Below are positions 52,391 through 61,478 of a DNA stretch of 64,000 nucleotides, piece by piece. Source of the stretch: CAYVTM01 sp964454645 (lineage in GTDB: Bacteria > Bacteroidota > Bacteroidia > Sphingobacteriales > Sphingobacteriaceae); assembly GCA_964454645.1 (NCBI GenBank), contig CAYVTM010000002.1, positions 186,001 through 250,000 of the forward strand, read 5' to 3'. The notes under the pieces are model-generated. The model made no database searches. It was not told where the DNA came from and worked only from the letters and a program-made list of their open reading frames with translations. A program made the position numbers and the translations under genes. Positions within the stretch are counted from its first letter, which is position 1. Each line of letters starts with the position of its first letter.

Positions 52391-54358
52391 ATGAAAAGAA
52401 ATATTTTATTAGCAGGCATTATGGGGATTGTACCCTTTATAATGCATAGTTGTACCATGAAAGACAGCGGCTCAGTAGTCGAGGGAGACGCAGCATCCAA
52501 GGTATATGTAGCTCCCGGTAAATACGACGAGTTCTACAACTTCGTATCGGGCGGTTTCAGCGGCCAGGTTTCTGTTTATGGTTTACCTTCGGGAAGATTG
52601 TTAAAGGTCATTCCCGTATTTTCTGTAAACCCTGAAAACGGTTACGGATACAGCGAGGAAACCAAAGCAATGTTAAACACAACTGTGGGCCAGGTTCCCT
52701 GGGACGACCAGCACCACCTTGCCCTTTCTCAAACAAACGGAGAGCAGGACGGCAGATGGATCTTTGCCAATGCCAACAACACCCCTCGTGTTGCCCGTAT
52801 CGACTTAACTACTTTTAAAACGGTTGAGATTCTTGAAATTCCGAACAGTGGGGGAAACCACTCTTCGCCTTTCTTAACCGAAAATACCGAGTATGTTATT
52901 GCCGGAACACGTTTTGCCGTACCTCTTGGCGATCGCGATGTTCCTATCGATTCTTATAAAGAGAATTTCAAAAGTACAGCATCCTTTATCAGTGTTGACC
53001 CGACAAGCGGTAAAATGAAAATCGCATTCCAGATTGCCTTGCCGGGGATGGACTTAGACCTTAGCCGTGCCGGAAAAGGCCCTTCACACGGATGGTTCTT
53101 TTTCTCTACCTACAACACTGAACAAGCACATACTTTGCTTGAAGTAAATGCTTCACAAAAAGATAAAGACTTTATCGTTGCGGTAAACTGGAAAAAAGCA
53201 GAAGAATATGTGAAAGCCGGAAAAGGGAAGAAACAAAAAACAAAATATGCACACAATATCTGGAACGAGGAAACTCATAGCACCGAATCTAAATTCGAAG
53301 AAGAAGTGATTGTATTAGATCCCGAAGAATTAACGGATATGATTTACATGATCCCTTGTCCGAAATCACCCCATGGCTGCGACGTTGACCCTTCCGGCGA
53401 ATACATTGTAGGAAGCGGTAAATTAGCCGCACTGATTCCTGTGTTCTCTTTCAGTAAATTCACCAATGCTATTGCTGCCAATGATTTTGAAGGAGAATAT
53501 TATGGGATACCTGTATTAACTTACGAATCTGTTTTGCATGGGGAAGTGCAAAAACCAGGATTAGGCCCCTTGCATACAGAGTTTGATGCGAAAGGAAATG
53601 CTTATACCTCCTTCTTCTTATCTTCAGAAATTGTAAAATGGAGTGTGAAAGATCTTACTGTTCTGGATCGTGTTCCTACCTATTACTCTATCGGTCACTT
53701 ATGTGTTCCGGGCGGAGATACCAAAAAACCGTGGGGTAAATACGTAATTGCTTACAATAAAATTACTAAAGACAGGTACTTACCAACTGGCCCTGAGCTT
53801 TCTCAATCTGCACAGTTGTATGAAATTGACGGAGATAAAATGAACCTGATTCTGGATTTCCCTACTATTGGTGAACCTCACTATGCGCAAGCTATTCCGG
53901 CCAGCGTGATTAAGGATAAGACGGTAAAGATTTACGACATCAACAAAAACAAACATCCTTATGCCGCTTTGGGTGAAAAAGAAGCAAGAGTTGAGCGTAA
54001 AGGTAATCGTGTAGACGTATATATGACCGCTATCCGTTCACACTTAACTCCGGATAATATCGAAGGAATATATGTAGGCGACGAAGTATATTTCCACGTC
54101 ACAAACCTTGAACAGGATTGGGATGTTCCTCACGGTTTTGCTATTAAAAACAATCCGAATGCCGAACTCTTAATCATGCCGGGCGAAACGGCTACCTTAA
54201 AATTTGTCCCTACAAAACAAGGTATTTATCCGTTCTATTGTACCGACTTCTGTTCAGCGTTGCATCAGGAAATGCAGGGTTACTTAAGAGTATCCCCCAA
54301 AGGAAGCAATGTCCCATTGAAATATGGAATGGGCGAAACGATGACGGCGAATAAATAA
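52391..54358 (+). CDS. nosZ: Nitrous-oxide reductase, clade II type
   Basis: The 655-residue enzyme reduces N2O to N2. The N-terminus is a Sec/lipoprotein-like signal (LLAGIMGIVPFIMHSC) with no twin-arginine motif, the mark of clade II (non-Tat) NosZ. The beta-propeller supplies CuZ histidines in DDQHHLAL, GNHSSPF, PHGCDVDPSG, GPLHTEFDAKG, SIGHL and GEPHYAQ. The C-terminal cupredoxin domain carries the CuA ligands C617, C621, H625 and M628 in YCTDFCSALHQEMQGYL. It follows a cytochrome c gene and precedes nosL/D/F/Y. A 14-bp stem-loop lies directly after its stop. Confidence 0.97.
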   Translation: MKRNILLAGIMGIVPFIMHSCTMKDSGSVVEGDAASKVYVAPGKYDEFYNFVSGGFSGQVSVYGLPSGRLLKVIPVFSVNPENGYGYSEETKAMLNTTVGQVPWDDQHHLALSQTNGEQDGRWIFANANNTPRVARIDLTTFKTVEILEIPNSGGNHSSPFLTENTEYVIAGTRFAVPLGDRDVPIDSYKENFKSTASFISVDPTSGKMKIAFQIALPGMDLDLSRAGKGPSHGWFFFSTYNTEQAHTLLEVNASQKDKDFIVAVNWKKAEEYVKAGKGKKQKTKYAHNIWNEETHSTESKFEEEVIVLDPEELTDMIYMIPCPKSPHGCDVDPSGEYIVGSGKLAALIPVFSFSKFTNAIAANDFEGEYYGIPVLTYESVLHGEVQKPGLGPLHTEFDAKGNAYTSFFLSSEIVKWSVKDLTVLDRVPTYYSIGHLCVPGGDTKKPWGKYVIAYNKITKDRYLPTGPELSQSAQLYEIDGDKMNLILDFPTIGEPHYAQAIPASVIKDKTVKIYDINKNKHPYAALGEKEARVERKGNRVDVYMTAIRSHLTPDNIEGIYVGDEVYFHVTNLEQDWDVPHGFAIKNNPNAELLIMPGETATLKFVPTKQGIYPFYCTDFCSALHQEMQGYLRVSPKGSNVPLKYGMGETMTANK

Positions 54359-54373
54359 TATCATTAAAACCGG

Positions 54374-54407
54374 TAATGGCATTATCCTGTTCGGGATAAT
54401 GCCATTA
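54374..54407 (+). terminator. Strong hairpin between nosZ and the accessory genes
   Basis: A perfect 14-bp stem (taatggcattatcc at 54374-54387, ggataatgccatta at 54394-54407) with a 6-base loop is followed by ttttaaaa. It lies 16 bases past the nosZ stop and 16 before the next ATG. It can act as a partial terminator or protect the 3' end of a nosZ mRNA. Confidence 0.75.
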
Positions 54408-54422
54408 TTTTAAAAATACATC

Positions 54423-55007
54423 ATGAATAAGTTCAATCGTATCAGCATCTTGGTTGTCATCGTTCTCTTGGCGACACTATGGTTCTTCCCAATGTGGCAG
54501 ATCAATTTGAAAGCCCCTCAATATCCCGGAGGTTTGGTAATGACTATCTGGATAAATGATGTCAAGGGTGATGTGGAAATTATCAACGGATTGAATCATT
54601 ATATCGGAATGATGACCATTGAAAAAGAAGATTTCAAAGAGTTCGTTTATTTACCGATAGCCGTTTCTGCTTTCATGATTTTAGGTGCGCTTCTATTCAT
54701 CTGGTATCGCCGAAGCGGATATTATATCTGGACAGCTCTCTTTGTAAGCTTGGGCCTTCTATCTTTTTACGACTTCTATTCCTGGTTATACAAATATGGA
54801 AATAATCTGGACCCCAATGCCCCTATTCAGGTTCCGGGCATGTCGTACCAACCTCCGCTGATAGGATATAAAAAATTGCTTAACTTCGAAGTACTGTCAC
54901 AACCTCATGTAGGAGGCTGGTGTTTTATTATATCGGGAATACTAATGGTTTGGGTATGTTACAGGGAATGGAAAAAATCTAAATCTCATGAAAAAACAAA
55001 AGCTTAG
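54423..55007 (+). CDS. Membrane protein of the nos cluster, unknown function
   Basis: The 194-residue protein has four or five membrane helices (ISILVVIVLLATLWFF, LPIAVSAFMILGALLFIWY, YYIWTALFVSLGLLSFYDF, GGWCFIISGILMVWVCY). Its periplasmic loops are rich in Pro, Trp and Tyr (FPMWQINLKAPQYPGG, PGMSYQPPLIGYKKLLNF). I do not recognise a characterised family. By order it sits where other Bacteroidota nos clusters carry a small membrane gene between nosZ and nosL, and it overlaps nosL by 20 bases. A role in copper delivery or electron supply to NosZ is inferred from position only. Confidence 0.85.
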   Translation: MNKFNRISILVVIVLLATLWFFPMWQINLKAPQYPGGLVMTIWINDVKGDVEIINGLNHYIGMMTIEKEDFKEFVYLPIAVSAFMILGALLFIWYRRSGYYIWTALFVSLGLLSFYDFYSWLYKYGNNLDPNAPIQVPGMSYQPPLIGYKKLLNFEVLSQPHVGGWCFIISGILMVWVCYREWKKSKSHEKTKA

Positions 55008-55413
55008 TTTTTTAGCTATTATACTTCTGTTTAGTTTTGCATGTACGCCTTCTTTTCAGGAATTTAACTATGGAAAAGATGCCTGCGCATTCTGTAAGAT
55101 GACCATCATGGATGCCAATTTTGCATCGGAAGTATTAACTCATAAAGGCAGAGCCTATAAGTTTGATGACATCTCCTGTATGAAAAAATATATACAGGAA
55201 AACAATCCTGCCGATTTTAAACAATATTTTGTAGTAGCACATAACCATTCACCGGAACATATACTCGATGCTGAAAATGCAACCTATCTGCATCATCCTT
55301 CTTTTAAAAGTCCGATGAACGGAAATTATGCAGCTTACCCTTCATTGGAAGCCGCCCAACATTTAATAGACAGCTTAAACCCCGAGATTCTTACCTGGGA
55401 AAATATTGAATAA
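54988..55413 (+). CDS. nosL: NosL copper-binding lipoprotein
   Basis: The 141-residue lipoprotein (lipobox FSFAC, Cys19) has the NosL metal motif C33-x2-C36-x-M38 in DACAFCKMTIMD, followed by FASEVLTHKGRAYKFDDISCM. NosL delivers Cu(I) to apo-NosZ during assembly of the CuZ site, together with NosDFY. It overlaps the preceding membrane gene by 20 bases and lies 2 bases before nosD, so all are translated from one message. Confidence 0.94.
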   Translation: MKKQKLSFLAIILLFSFACTPSFQEFNYGKDACAFCKMTIMDANFASEVLTHKGRAYKFDDISCMKKYIQENNPADFKQYFVVAHNHSPEHILDAENATYLHHPSFKSPMNGNYAAYPSLEAAQHLIDSLNPEILTWENIE

Positions 55414-55415
55414 TC

Positions 55416-56657
55416 ATGATGCGTATATGGATAGGATTAATAGGGATCTGCTCATTATTCGTTTTAAATGCTCAAGCCCGGACTCATCAGGTATATCCGG
55501 ATAAAGATAAGGCTATTCAAAGCAGCATCAACGCTGCCTCAAGCGGAGATACTTTAATCATTCATGCAGGAACGTATCCCGAACACGATATCCTTATCAA
55601 GAAAAAGCTTACGCTTATCGGTAATGGGAAAGCAATCGTTGACGGAGAAAATAAACACCAGCTTTTTGTCATCGCATCAGATTATGTAACCATAAAAGGT
55701 TTACAGATTCAGAATTCAGGGCGATCGAGTATGAGTGATATGGCTGCCATACGTGTGCAGGAAGCGCATCATGTTCAAATCTTCAACAACACCTTAATCA
55801 ATAATACTTACGGTGTCTATATTCAGATGGGCGGGCATTGTATCATCAGCAATAACGATATTCGTTCGAATGCTGCTGAGGTACGAAACAATGGGAATGG
55901 CATACATGCCTGGAAATCCGAATACCTGTCGATCGCTAATAACCATATCGAAAATCACCGGGATGGGATCTATTTCGAATTTGTAACCAAATCCTATATC
56001 GTCAATAATACTTCCATCAATAATGTTCGTTACGGTTTACATTTTATGTTCTCGCACGACGATATCTATACCAACAACAGATTTACACATAATGGATCAG
56101 GCGTTGCCGTGATGTATTCGAAAGGTGTACGCATGCATAACAATATCTTTGAGAACAATTGGGGAGACGCGGCTTATGCTGTTCTGTTAAAAGACATCAG
56201 CGACAGCGAAATTATTCATAACACTTTTATCAAAAACACGGTTGGTATTTTTATGGAGGGCTCCAGTCGCATCAAAATTTACAAAAACGAATTTATCTCC
56301 AATGGCTGGGCGATACGCGTACAGGCTAGCTGCGACAACAATACCTTTAAACAAAATAATTTCTTCGGCAACTCTTTTGATGTTGCTACAAACGGAACGA
56401 TGACCTTAAATACTTTTGAAGAAAACTATTGGGATAAATACGATGGCTATGATATGAACAAAGATACTTTCGGCGATGTACCTTATTATCCGGTGAGCGT
56501 ATTTGCCGTGCTATCGGAACATATACCGGCAACAATGATTTTATACCGAAGCTTATTGGCCGACCTGATGGACGAAGTAGAAAAATTGGTTCCCAGCATT
56601 ATCCCCGATCAATTAATGGATTCAAAACCCTCAATGAAACAATGGAAACACCAATGA
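55416..56657 (+). CDS. nosD: NosD periplasmic copper-site assembly protein
   Basis: The 413-residue protein has a signal peptide (LIGICSLFVLNAQA) and a right-handed beta-helix built from CASH/NosD repeats (NNTYGVYIQMGGHCIISNND, NHIENHRDGIYFEF, NNTSINNVRYGLHFMFSHDD, TFIKNTVGIFMEG). YWDKYDGYDMNKDTFGDVPY is the C-terminal NosD signature. NosD associates with the NosFY ABC transporter and is required for CuZ assembly on NosZ. It overlaps nosF by 16 bases. Confidence 0.95.
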   Translation: MMRIWIGLIGICSLFVLNAQARTHQVYPDKDKAIQSSINAASSGDTLIIHAGTYPEHDILIKKKLTLIGNGKAIVDGENKHQLFVIASDYVTIKGLQIQNSGRSSMSDMAAIRVQEAHHVQIFNNTLINNTYGVYIQMGGHCIISNNDIRSNAAEVRNNGNGIHAWKSEYLSIANNHIENHRDGIYFEFVTKSYIVNNTSINNVRYGLHFMFSHDDIYTNNRFTHNGSGVAVMYSKGVRMHNNIFENNWGDAAYAVLLKDISDSEIIHNTFIKNTVGIFMEGSSRIKIYKNEFISNGWAIRVQASCDNNTFKQNNFFGNSFDVATNGTMTLNTFEENYWDKYDGYDMNKDTFGDVPYYPVSVFAVLSEHIPATMILYRSLLADLMDEVEKLVPSIIPDQLMDSKPSMKQWKHQ

Positions 56658-57367
56658 TACAAATTGAAAATTTAACGAAGAGCTATTCGGGTTTCAAAGC
56701 ATTAGACAATATCCACTTAAATCTTCATCAATCACAAGCCGTTTCGCTATTGGGGGCAAATGGTTCAGGAAAGACCACCTTAATTAAATCCATCTTAGGG
56801 CTGGTGATCCCCGAGAAAGGAAGTATCCGGATGAACGGGAAAGATATCCGTAAAGATTGGTCTACGCGCGCAGAGATCGGATACATGCCTCAGATCGGTC
56901 GTTATCCCGATAACATGACCATCGAACAAGTGATCGGCATGATTAAGGAATTACGCAAAGACACCCATACATACGATGAAGACTTAATAAAAGGTTATAA
57001 AATCGACAGCATCAAACATAAAACCATGCGTTCGCTTTCGGGAGGCACAAGACAGAAAGTAAGTGCCTGCCTGGCATTTTTATTCTCTCCTGCTTTTTAT
57101 ATTCTGGATGAACCTACTGCCGGATTAGACCCTATATCAAGTGAGATACTGAAAGAAAAAATAATCCATGAACGTTCAAATAATAAACTGATCCTTATTA
57201 CTACACATGTTTTAAACGATTTGGAAGATACTATCAACCATGTGATCTATTTACAGGAAGGACGCTTACTTTTCTTCGACTCGATAAAACATTTGCAAGA
57301 GCTTACTAAAGAAGAAAAGTTAAATAAAATTATTAAACAAACCGTTCAACATTATCAACCTAATTAA
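56642..57367 (+). CDS. nosF: NosF ABC transporter ATP-binding protein
   Basis: The 241-residue ATPase has Walker A GANGSGKTT at 38-46, the ABC signature LSGGTRQKVS near 132-141 and Walker B YILDEPTAGLDP near 153-164, followed by the H-loop TTHVLND. It energises the NosDFY complex used in copper-sulfide site maturation of NosZ. Met5 is an alternative start that would remove most of the overlap with nosD. The permease nosY begins 5 bases after its stop. Confidence 0.94.
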   Translation: METPMIQIENLTKSYSGFKALDNIHLNLHQSQAVSLLGANGSGKTTLIKSILGLVIPEKGSIRMNGKDIRKDWSTRAEIGYMPQIGRYPDNMTIEQVIGMIKELRKDTHTYDEDLIKGYKIDSIKHKTMRSLSGGTRQKVSACLAFLFSPAFYILDEPTAGLDPISSEILKEKIIHERSNNKLILITTHVLNDLEDTINHVIYLQEGRLLFFDSIKHLQELTKEEKLNKIIKQTVQHYQPN

Positions 57368-57372
57368 TCACT

Positions 57373-58140
57373 ATGAATACGATCATAAAACATGTGTTGC
57401 TCGATTTATTTCGAAATAAAGTGGTTATCATTTATACACTTATTCTTGCCCTCTTATCGTTCAGCGTTTTAAGCATCGATTCCAATACATCCAAGGGATT
57501 ATTAAGTTTGATGAACATCACTTTATTATTTGTTCCGATCATCAGTATTTTATTTGCCACTATTTATTTTTATAATTCCATTGAATTCATTGAATTGCTT
57601 TTAGCACAACCCTTACAAAGAAAATCGGTATTGCTTTCGGAATATTTCGGACTGGCATCTTCTCTGGCATCAGCATTCCTGATCGGGATAGGGCTTCCTG
57701 TATTTCTGCTGGCTCCGGGATTGGTAGCACTGAGTCTGGTCATCAGTGGAATCCTGCTGACCCTAACATTTTGTGCTTTAGCTTTATTTATTTTTGTATT
57801 GATAAAAGATAAAACGAAAGGTATCGGACTTTCCATTATCATGGGCTTATTCTTTACCTTATTATTCGATGGATTTTTGATTCTCTTCATCTATGCCTTT
57901 GGTGCTTATCCGATAGAACCGGTAATTATAGGCATACTTGCCTTAAACCCGATAGATCTGGCACGTGTAATGATTCTCCTGCAATTAGATGTTGCTGTGA
58001 TGATGGGTTATTCGGGAGCGCTGTTCAAAGAGTTTCTGGGCAGCTCTACAGGCAGTATGTTTACTTTCGGTATAATGACCTTATGGGCAATCATTCCTGT
58101 ACTGATTTCGGTAAAAATCTTTAAGAAAAAGGATTTATAA
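57373..58140 (+). CDS. nosY: NosY ABC transporter permease
   Basis: The 255-residue protein has six membrane helices in ABC-2-type order, beginning IIKHVLLDLFRNKVVIIYTLILALLSF. SIEFIELLLAQPLQRKSVLLSEYFGL is the cytoplasmic loop that couples to the ATPase, and NPIDLARVMILLQLDVAVMMGYSG is the NosY-type signature. With NosF and NosD it forms the NosDFY complex. It is the last gene of the plus-strand operon and ends 9 bases before the convergent DUF59 gene. Confidence 0.93.
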   Translation: MNTIIKHVLLDLFRNKVVIIYTLILALLSFSVLSIDSNTSKGLLSLMNITLLFVPIISILFATIYFYNSIEFIELLLAQPLQRKSVLLSEYFGLASSLASAFLIGIGLPVFLLAPGLVALSLVISGILLTLTFCALALFIFVLIKDKTKGIGLSIIMGLFFTLLFDGFLILFIYAFGAYPIEPVIIGILALNPIDLARVMILLQLDVAVMMGYSGALFKEFLGSSTGSMFTFGIMTLWAIIPVLISVKIFKKKDL

Positions 58141-58149
58141 GAAGATCTG

Positions 58150-58485
58150 TTAATTATATCCCAAAGCTTCACGACCGGCATCGGAAATATGATCGAAGCC
58201 CCAGGGCGGATCCCAAACCAATGCTACATCTGTGCGATAATCGGGATATTCTTTTTCAACAGCAATACCTACCTGATCGACAATAGCTCCGCCAACAGGA
58301 CAAGCAGGAGTAGATAAAGTCATAATGATATTTATTTCTTTCGCTTCTTCATTAAACTCAATATCATACACCAAACCCATGTCCATAATATTAATCCCTA
58401 ACTCCGGATCCATTACCGCATAAAGCGCATATATTATTTTCATTTTCTGATTATAATACGGATCGCTGATATCTGCTTGTATCAT
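58150..58485 (-). CDS. DUF59/MIP18-family Fe-S cluster assembly factor (SufT/PaaD-like)
   Basis: The 111-residue protein has the family start DPELGINIMDMGLVYDI (near 26-42). The conserved Cys is C62 in LSTPACPVGGAIVDQV and the end is VWDPPWGFDHISDAGREALG, matching SufT/PaaD-type proteins that help mature or repair Fe-S clusters. It is the last gene of the five-gene minus-strand operon and overlaps the HCO-like gene upstream by 4 bases. With RIC and DUF2249 proteins nearby, a role in restoring NO-damaged Fe-S proteins is plausible. Confidence 0.9.
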   Translation of the reverse strand: MIQADISDPYYNQKMKIIYALYAVMDPELGINIMDMGLVYDIEFNEEAKEINIIMTLSTPACPVGGAIVDQVGIAVEKEYPDYRTDVALVWDPPWGFDHISDAGREALGYN

Positions 58486-59735
58486 GTATATATTTTTTTA
58501 ATAATTGAACTCACATAGATTAAATAAGCTAATGCAGCTATACTCATCAGTACACTCCCGATATATAAAAGCGGAAGCGAACTCATTAGTATGCCCGACA
58601 AAAACAGCACGAAACCGGTTAAATAAAACAACATCATTTCGCGCAGCCATTTCTCCCGGTACAGATCCTTGGGTAACAATTCGGGGAGTTCTCCGGGTTT
58701 GTTCATGTGCATCCAAACAATAAAAGGCAATGTTTTAAATGTTTGTCCCATAATTAACAAGCTGAGAAAACCTCCCCAAAAAGAAAACAATACTGCATTA
58801 AAAAGTTTTACCGAAACCGGGTTGTCCGACAGATAAAGTATCAACAGGAATAAAAAAGGTACAGCCAGCATTCCGATGGCAAGGATCGAAAAGCGCATGG
58901 GGATATCCATCTTCTTACGCAAAGCACTTTTCAAACAATGCAGAATATAATAAAAATAGAAAATGATGCCCGTCATCACGCATAAAAGTGTAAGGGTATT
59001 CAGCCAATTCAATCTGATAAAAGTGAGGTTGATGATATATATCAGGATTCCTGCATTCAGAAAATAATAGGCAACGCTCAGCTGTTTTTTCTTTTCCACA
59101 CGGCTCAGCACAAACATAGGAACCAGCTTAGCGCTCACTCCCATAATCAGCATTAAAAACCAGCCTGAAAGACCTATTCCTGCGTGAAAACGCAGATAGT
59201 ATAAATGTTCTCCGGATAAAAAAGCATAGCGTAAGTTCAAGAGGAATAATAAACCTAAAGCTGCTGTGGCAATTAACCACCAATGAGCCGTTACAATAAA
59301 ATCACTTACTATACTCTCCTTCCCTCCCTGTGCCGTTTTAAAAATATTATACGCATGTAAAATAAAAGCAATAATTATTAATGAAGCGCCGGTAAAAGCA
59401 ATTGTGTTCAGTTTAAAAAACCAAAAGGAGCTCACTAAAAGTATAATACCTGTCAACAATAGGAAAGCTGTAAAGATGGGTCTCTTATCGTTGTATAGTT
59501 TATTCTCACAAATAACCGGGACCAATTGATTACTGGCTCCAAAGATAACAGAGCAGGCCCAACCCAGGATTGCCAAATGAGTGATGGCTAATAGTTTCGG
59601 TTGAAAGTAATGCCCCGTAAATGCAGAAGCTGAATACACACACAATAACGATACCAGGAAGAAACAACATGCAGCCATAAAATAATACGGCAATACCGCA
59701 TCTTTACGAGGCCGTTGATCGGCGGGAATATTCAT
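58482..59735 (-). CDS. Polytopic heme-copper-oxidase-subunit-I/NnrS-like membrane protein
   Basis: The 417-residue protein has about 12 membrane helices. His-bearing segments occur where haem ligands of the heme-copper oxidase family lie: ITHLAILGWACSVIFGASNQLVPVI (H53), a helix with VTAHWWLIA, YYLRFHAGIGLSGWFLMLIMGVSAKLVPMF and later VWMHMNKPGELPE. A full set of CuB histidines is not obvious. Related proteins are annotated as cytochrome c oxidase subunit I-like or NnrS and are linked to NO tolerance. It overlaps both the DUF2249 gene (4 bases) and the DUF59 gene (4 bases). The haem-binding role is inferred. Confidence 0.7.
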   Translation of the reverse strand: MNIPADQRPRKDAVLPYYFMAACCFFLVSLLCVYSASAFTGHYFQPKLLAITHLAILGWACSVIFGASNQLVPVICENKLYNDKRPIFTAFLLLTGIILLVSSFWFFKLNTIAFTGASLIIIAFILHAYNIFKTAQGGKESIVSDFIVTAHWWLIATAALGLLFLLNLRYAFLSGEHLYYLRFHAGIGLSGWFLMLIMGVSAKLVPMFVLSRVEKKKQLSVAYYFLNAGILIYIINLTFIRLNWLNTLTLLCVMTGIIFYFYYILHCLKSALRKKMDIPMRFSILAIGMLAVPFLFLLILYLSDNPVSVKLFNAVLFSFWGGFLSLLIMGQTFKTLPFIVWMHMNKPGELPELLPKDLYREKWLREMMLFYLTGFVLFLSGILMSSLPLLYIGSVLMSIAALAYLIYVSSIIKKIYT

Positions 59736-60529
59736 GGTCGATAAATAATTAATTCGAGTCCTTCATCCGTATGTTTATATACATATTGATAGTTTCTCGT
59801 TTTCAATTCTTCAATCAAAAATACGGGAACTTTTTTATGATACACAAACAATGCTTTTACAGGATCCATCTGTTCCAGTGTTTCTAAAATTTTTATCATC
59901 GGTTGAGGCATCGGCAGATCCCTGACATTTATCTTTAGGAGATTATCGGCATATTTCGTTAAAACCTCATCAAAAGCATCTTTAACATTAGCAGGATCAG
60001 CAACATTTATCATTTGCGTATCTTCAGTACGAAGAATATAACAATGAAACTCATCCCCGCTGATCTTCTTTAAGCTTATGCCGAATTTCTGTTTTTCTAA
60101 AATACGGATAAGTGGGGCAGGTTCAAATGCATTTATCAACAATAAAGATTCTGATACTTCCAGGGAACGGACACTATCCATAATCTTATTAAATGGATCC
60201 CGTGACCGGGCAATATCCGTTCTTACATCAAGCAGGTAAGTATAGGTTATGTCTTCCTCTGTATATAAATCCCCGAAAGAACCTTTCACATCTTTTACTC
60301 CTGCATCGGGTGTTTCAAACCCTAAAGGGCGTATCGCATTAAAAATATCATTAAGTGATACACCCCCTATTTTTGCCGCTTCCGAAATACTTACCCGCGA
60401 TGCCAGCACCTTTCTTAAAATCGGATTTTTCAGTTTCGAAAAATGTGAACTCAAGCCTGCCAATGCCTCAATAACATCCGGATTGAACTTAATTAAACTG
60501 GATATTTTCGTATAAGCGCTTACTTTCAT
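59732..60529 (-). CDS. DUF1858-like and double DUF2249 domain protein
   Basis: The 265-residue protein begins with a DUF1858/DUF542-like helical module (TKISSLIKFNPDVIEALAGLSSHFSKLKNP, ISEAAKIGGVSLNDIFNAI). Two DUF2249 modules follow: IMDSVRSLEVSESLLLINAFEPAPLIRILEKQKFGI at about 116-151 and LPMPQPMIKILETLEQMDPVKALFVYHKKVPVFLIEEL at about 205-242. TusA-like folds of this type are common next to RIC proteins. No TusA Cys is seen in the second module. It is in operon with RIC (16 bases after) and the HCO-like gene (overlap 4). It probably takes part in NO or Fe-S stress handling. Confidence 0.82.
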   Translation of the reverse strand: MKVSAYTKISSLIKFNPDVIEALAGLSSHFSKLKNPILRKVLASRVSISEAAKIGGVSLNDIFNAIRPLGFETPDAGVKDVKGSFGDLYTEEDITYTYLLDVRTDIARSRDPFNKIMDSVRSLEVSESLLLINAFEPAPLIRILEKQKFGISLKKISGDEFHCYILRTEDTQMINVADPANVKDAFDEVLTKYADNLLKINVRDLPMPQPMIKILETLEQMDPVKALFVYHKKVPVFLIEELKTRNYQYVYKHTDEGLELIIYRP

Positions 60530-60545
60530 TATGTACTATTGATCC

Positions 60546-61475
60546 TTAAGCTTTTTCCAATTCAATTGCTTTTTGGAAGAGAATATTATTTTCTAAATGA
60601 ATGTGTTGAAACAAATCATTCTCATAGGCTTCCAATTCTTTATAAAGAAAAGCATAACTGTTGCATGCCCCTTCGGGTAATTGATAATCGTTTGTCAATT
60701 TACGAATTTCCCGCATCTGATTACCGACCCATTCATGATCGTGTTCCATAACAGAGATAGGCTGTTTCACAGAATTGAAATTTTCCGGAGCAGTATTTTT
60801 GTCGGACTCTAATTGTTTGATGTGTGGAAATAAAATCTGCTCTTCTTTGTGCATGTGTAATTTCAATTCATCGACAACTGCTTCTATATTTTTTTGTACT
60901 TCATACAAATGAGCATGATCTTTCCCATGGCGGATTGCTACCTTTTTCATCAGGTCTAACATCGTGTCCGAGTGTTCTTTCACGTATTGGTGATGCACAT
61001 TCACAATATAGTCGACTAAAAAGGAAAGCGGCCACCTGTTAAAATCGAATGATGGAGTTGTATTCGTTTGTGCTTCCACTTTTTCCAATTCCTGTTTTAC
61101 GGCAGCAACATCCAATCCCTTTTCTTCGCAAGCCTGTTCGAGCGATTTCTTACCTCCGCAACAGAAGTCTATTCCCATTTTCTTAAACAGTTCCGCTTTG
61201 CGCAGATCTTTAGCTACTATTTCACCCACTGTAATTGAGTCGTCTGTATTTTTTCTGATTTCAACTTCCCAAACTTCAGGCCCGCTGGATAAATAAGTCC
61301 AGGTAAAAATATTTCCACGTTCTCCCAACAATTGATAATACAAGGGTTTAGGGTCGTGATCGTTGTGAATGACTAAAGCTTCTCCTGCTGATAGTGAATC
61401 AAAATGTTCGAAAATTGTAGGATGTTTTAAACGAGGTTCTATTTTAGTTACATCCAAAAAATCTGCTGTTTCCAT
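60546..61475 (-). CDS. RIC (ScdA/YtfE) di-iron Fe-S repair protein with N-terminal DUF2249 fusion
   Basis: The 309-residue protein has three parts. Residues about 7-73 are a DUF2249 module (RLKHPTIFEHFDSLSAGEALVIHNDHDPKPLYYQLL). Residues about 82-137 are the ScdA_N domain with the CCGG motif (C105, C106 in GIDFCCGGKKSLEQAC). Residues about 155-305 are a hemerythrin-like domain with di-iron ligands in VNVHHQYVKEHSDTM, HMHKEEQILFPHI, MEHDHEWVGNQM and HIHLENNILFQKA. RIC proteins repair Fe-S clusters damaged by NO or peroxide. Ordinary YtfE lacks the DUF2249 part. It lies 3 bases after the polytopic gene and 16 before the double DUF2249 gene. Confidence 0.92.
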   Translation of the reverse strand: METADFLDVTKIEPRLKHPTIFEHFDSLSAGEALVIHNDHDPKPLYYQLLGERGNIFTWTYLSSGPEVWEVEIRKNTDDSITVGEIVAKDLRKAELFKKMGIDFCCGGKKSLEQACEEKGLDVAAVKQELEKVEAQTNTTPSFDFNRWPLSFLVDYIVNVHHQYVKEHSDTMLDLMKKVAIRHGKDHAHLYEVQKNIEAVVDELKLHMHKEEQILFPHIKQLESDKNTAPENFNSVKQPISVMEHDHEWVGNQMREIRKLTNDYQLPEGACNSYAFLYKELEAYENDLFQHIHLENNILFQKAIELEKA

Positions 61476-61478
61476 AAT

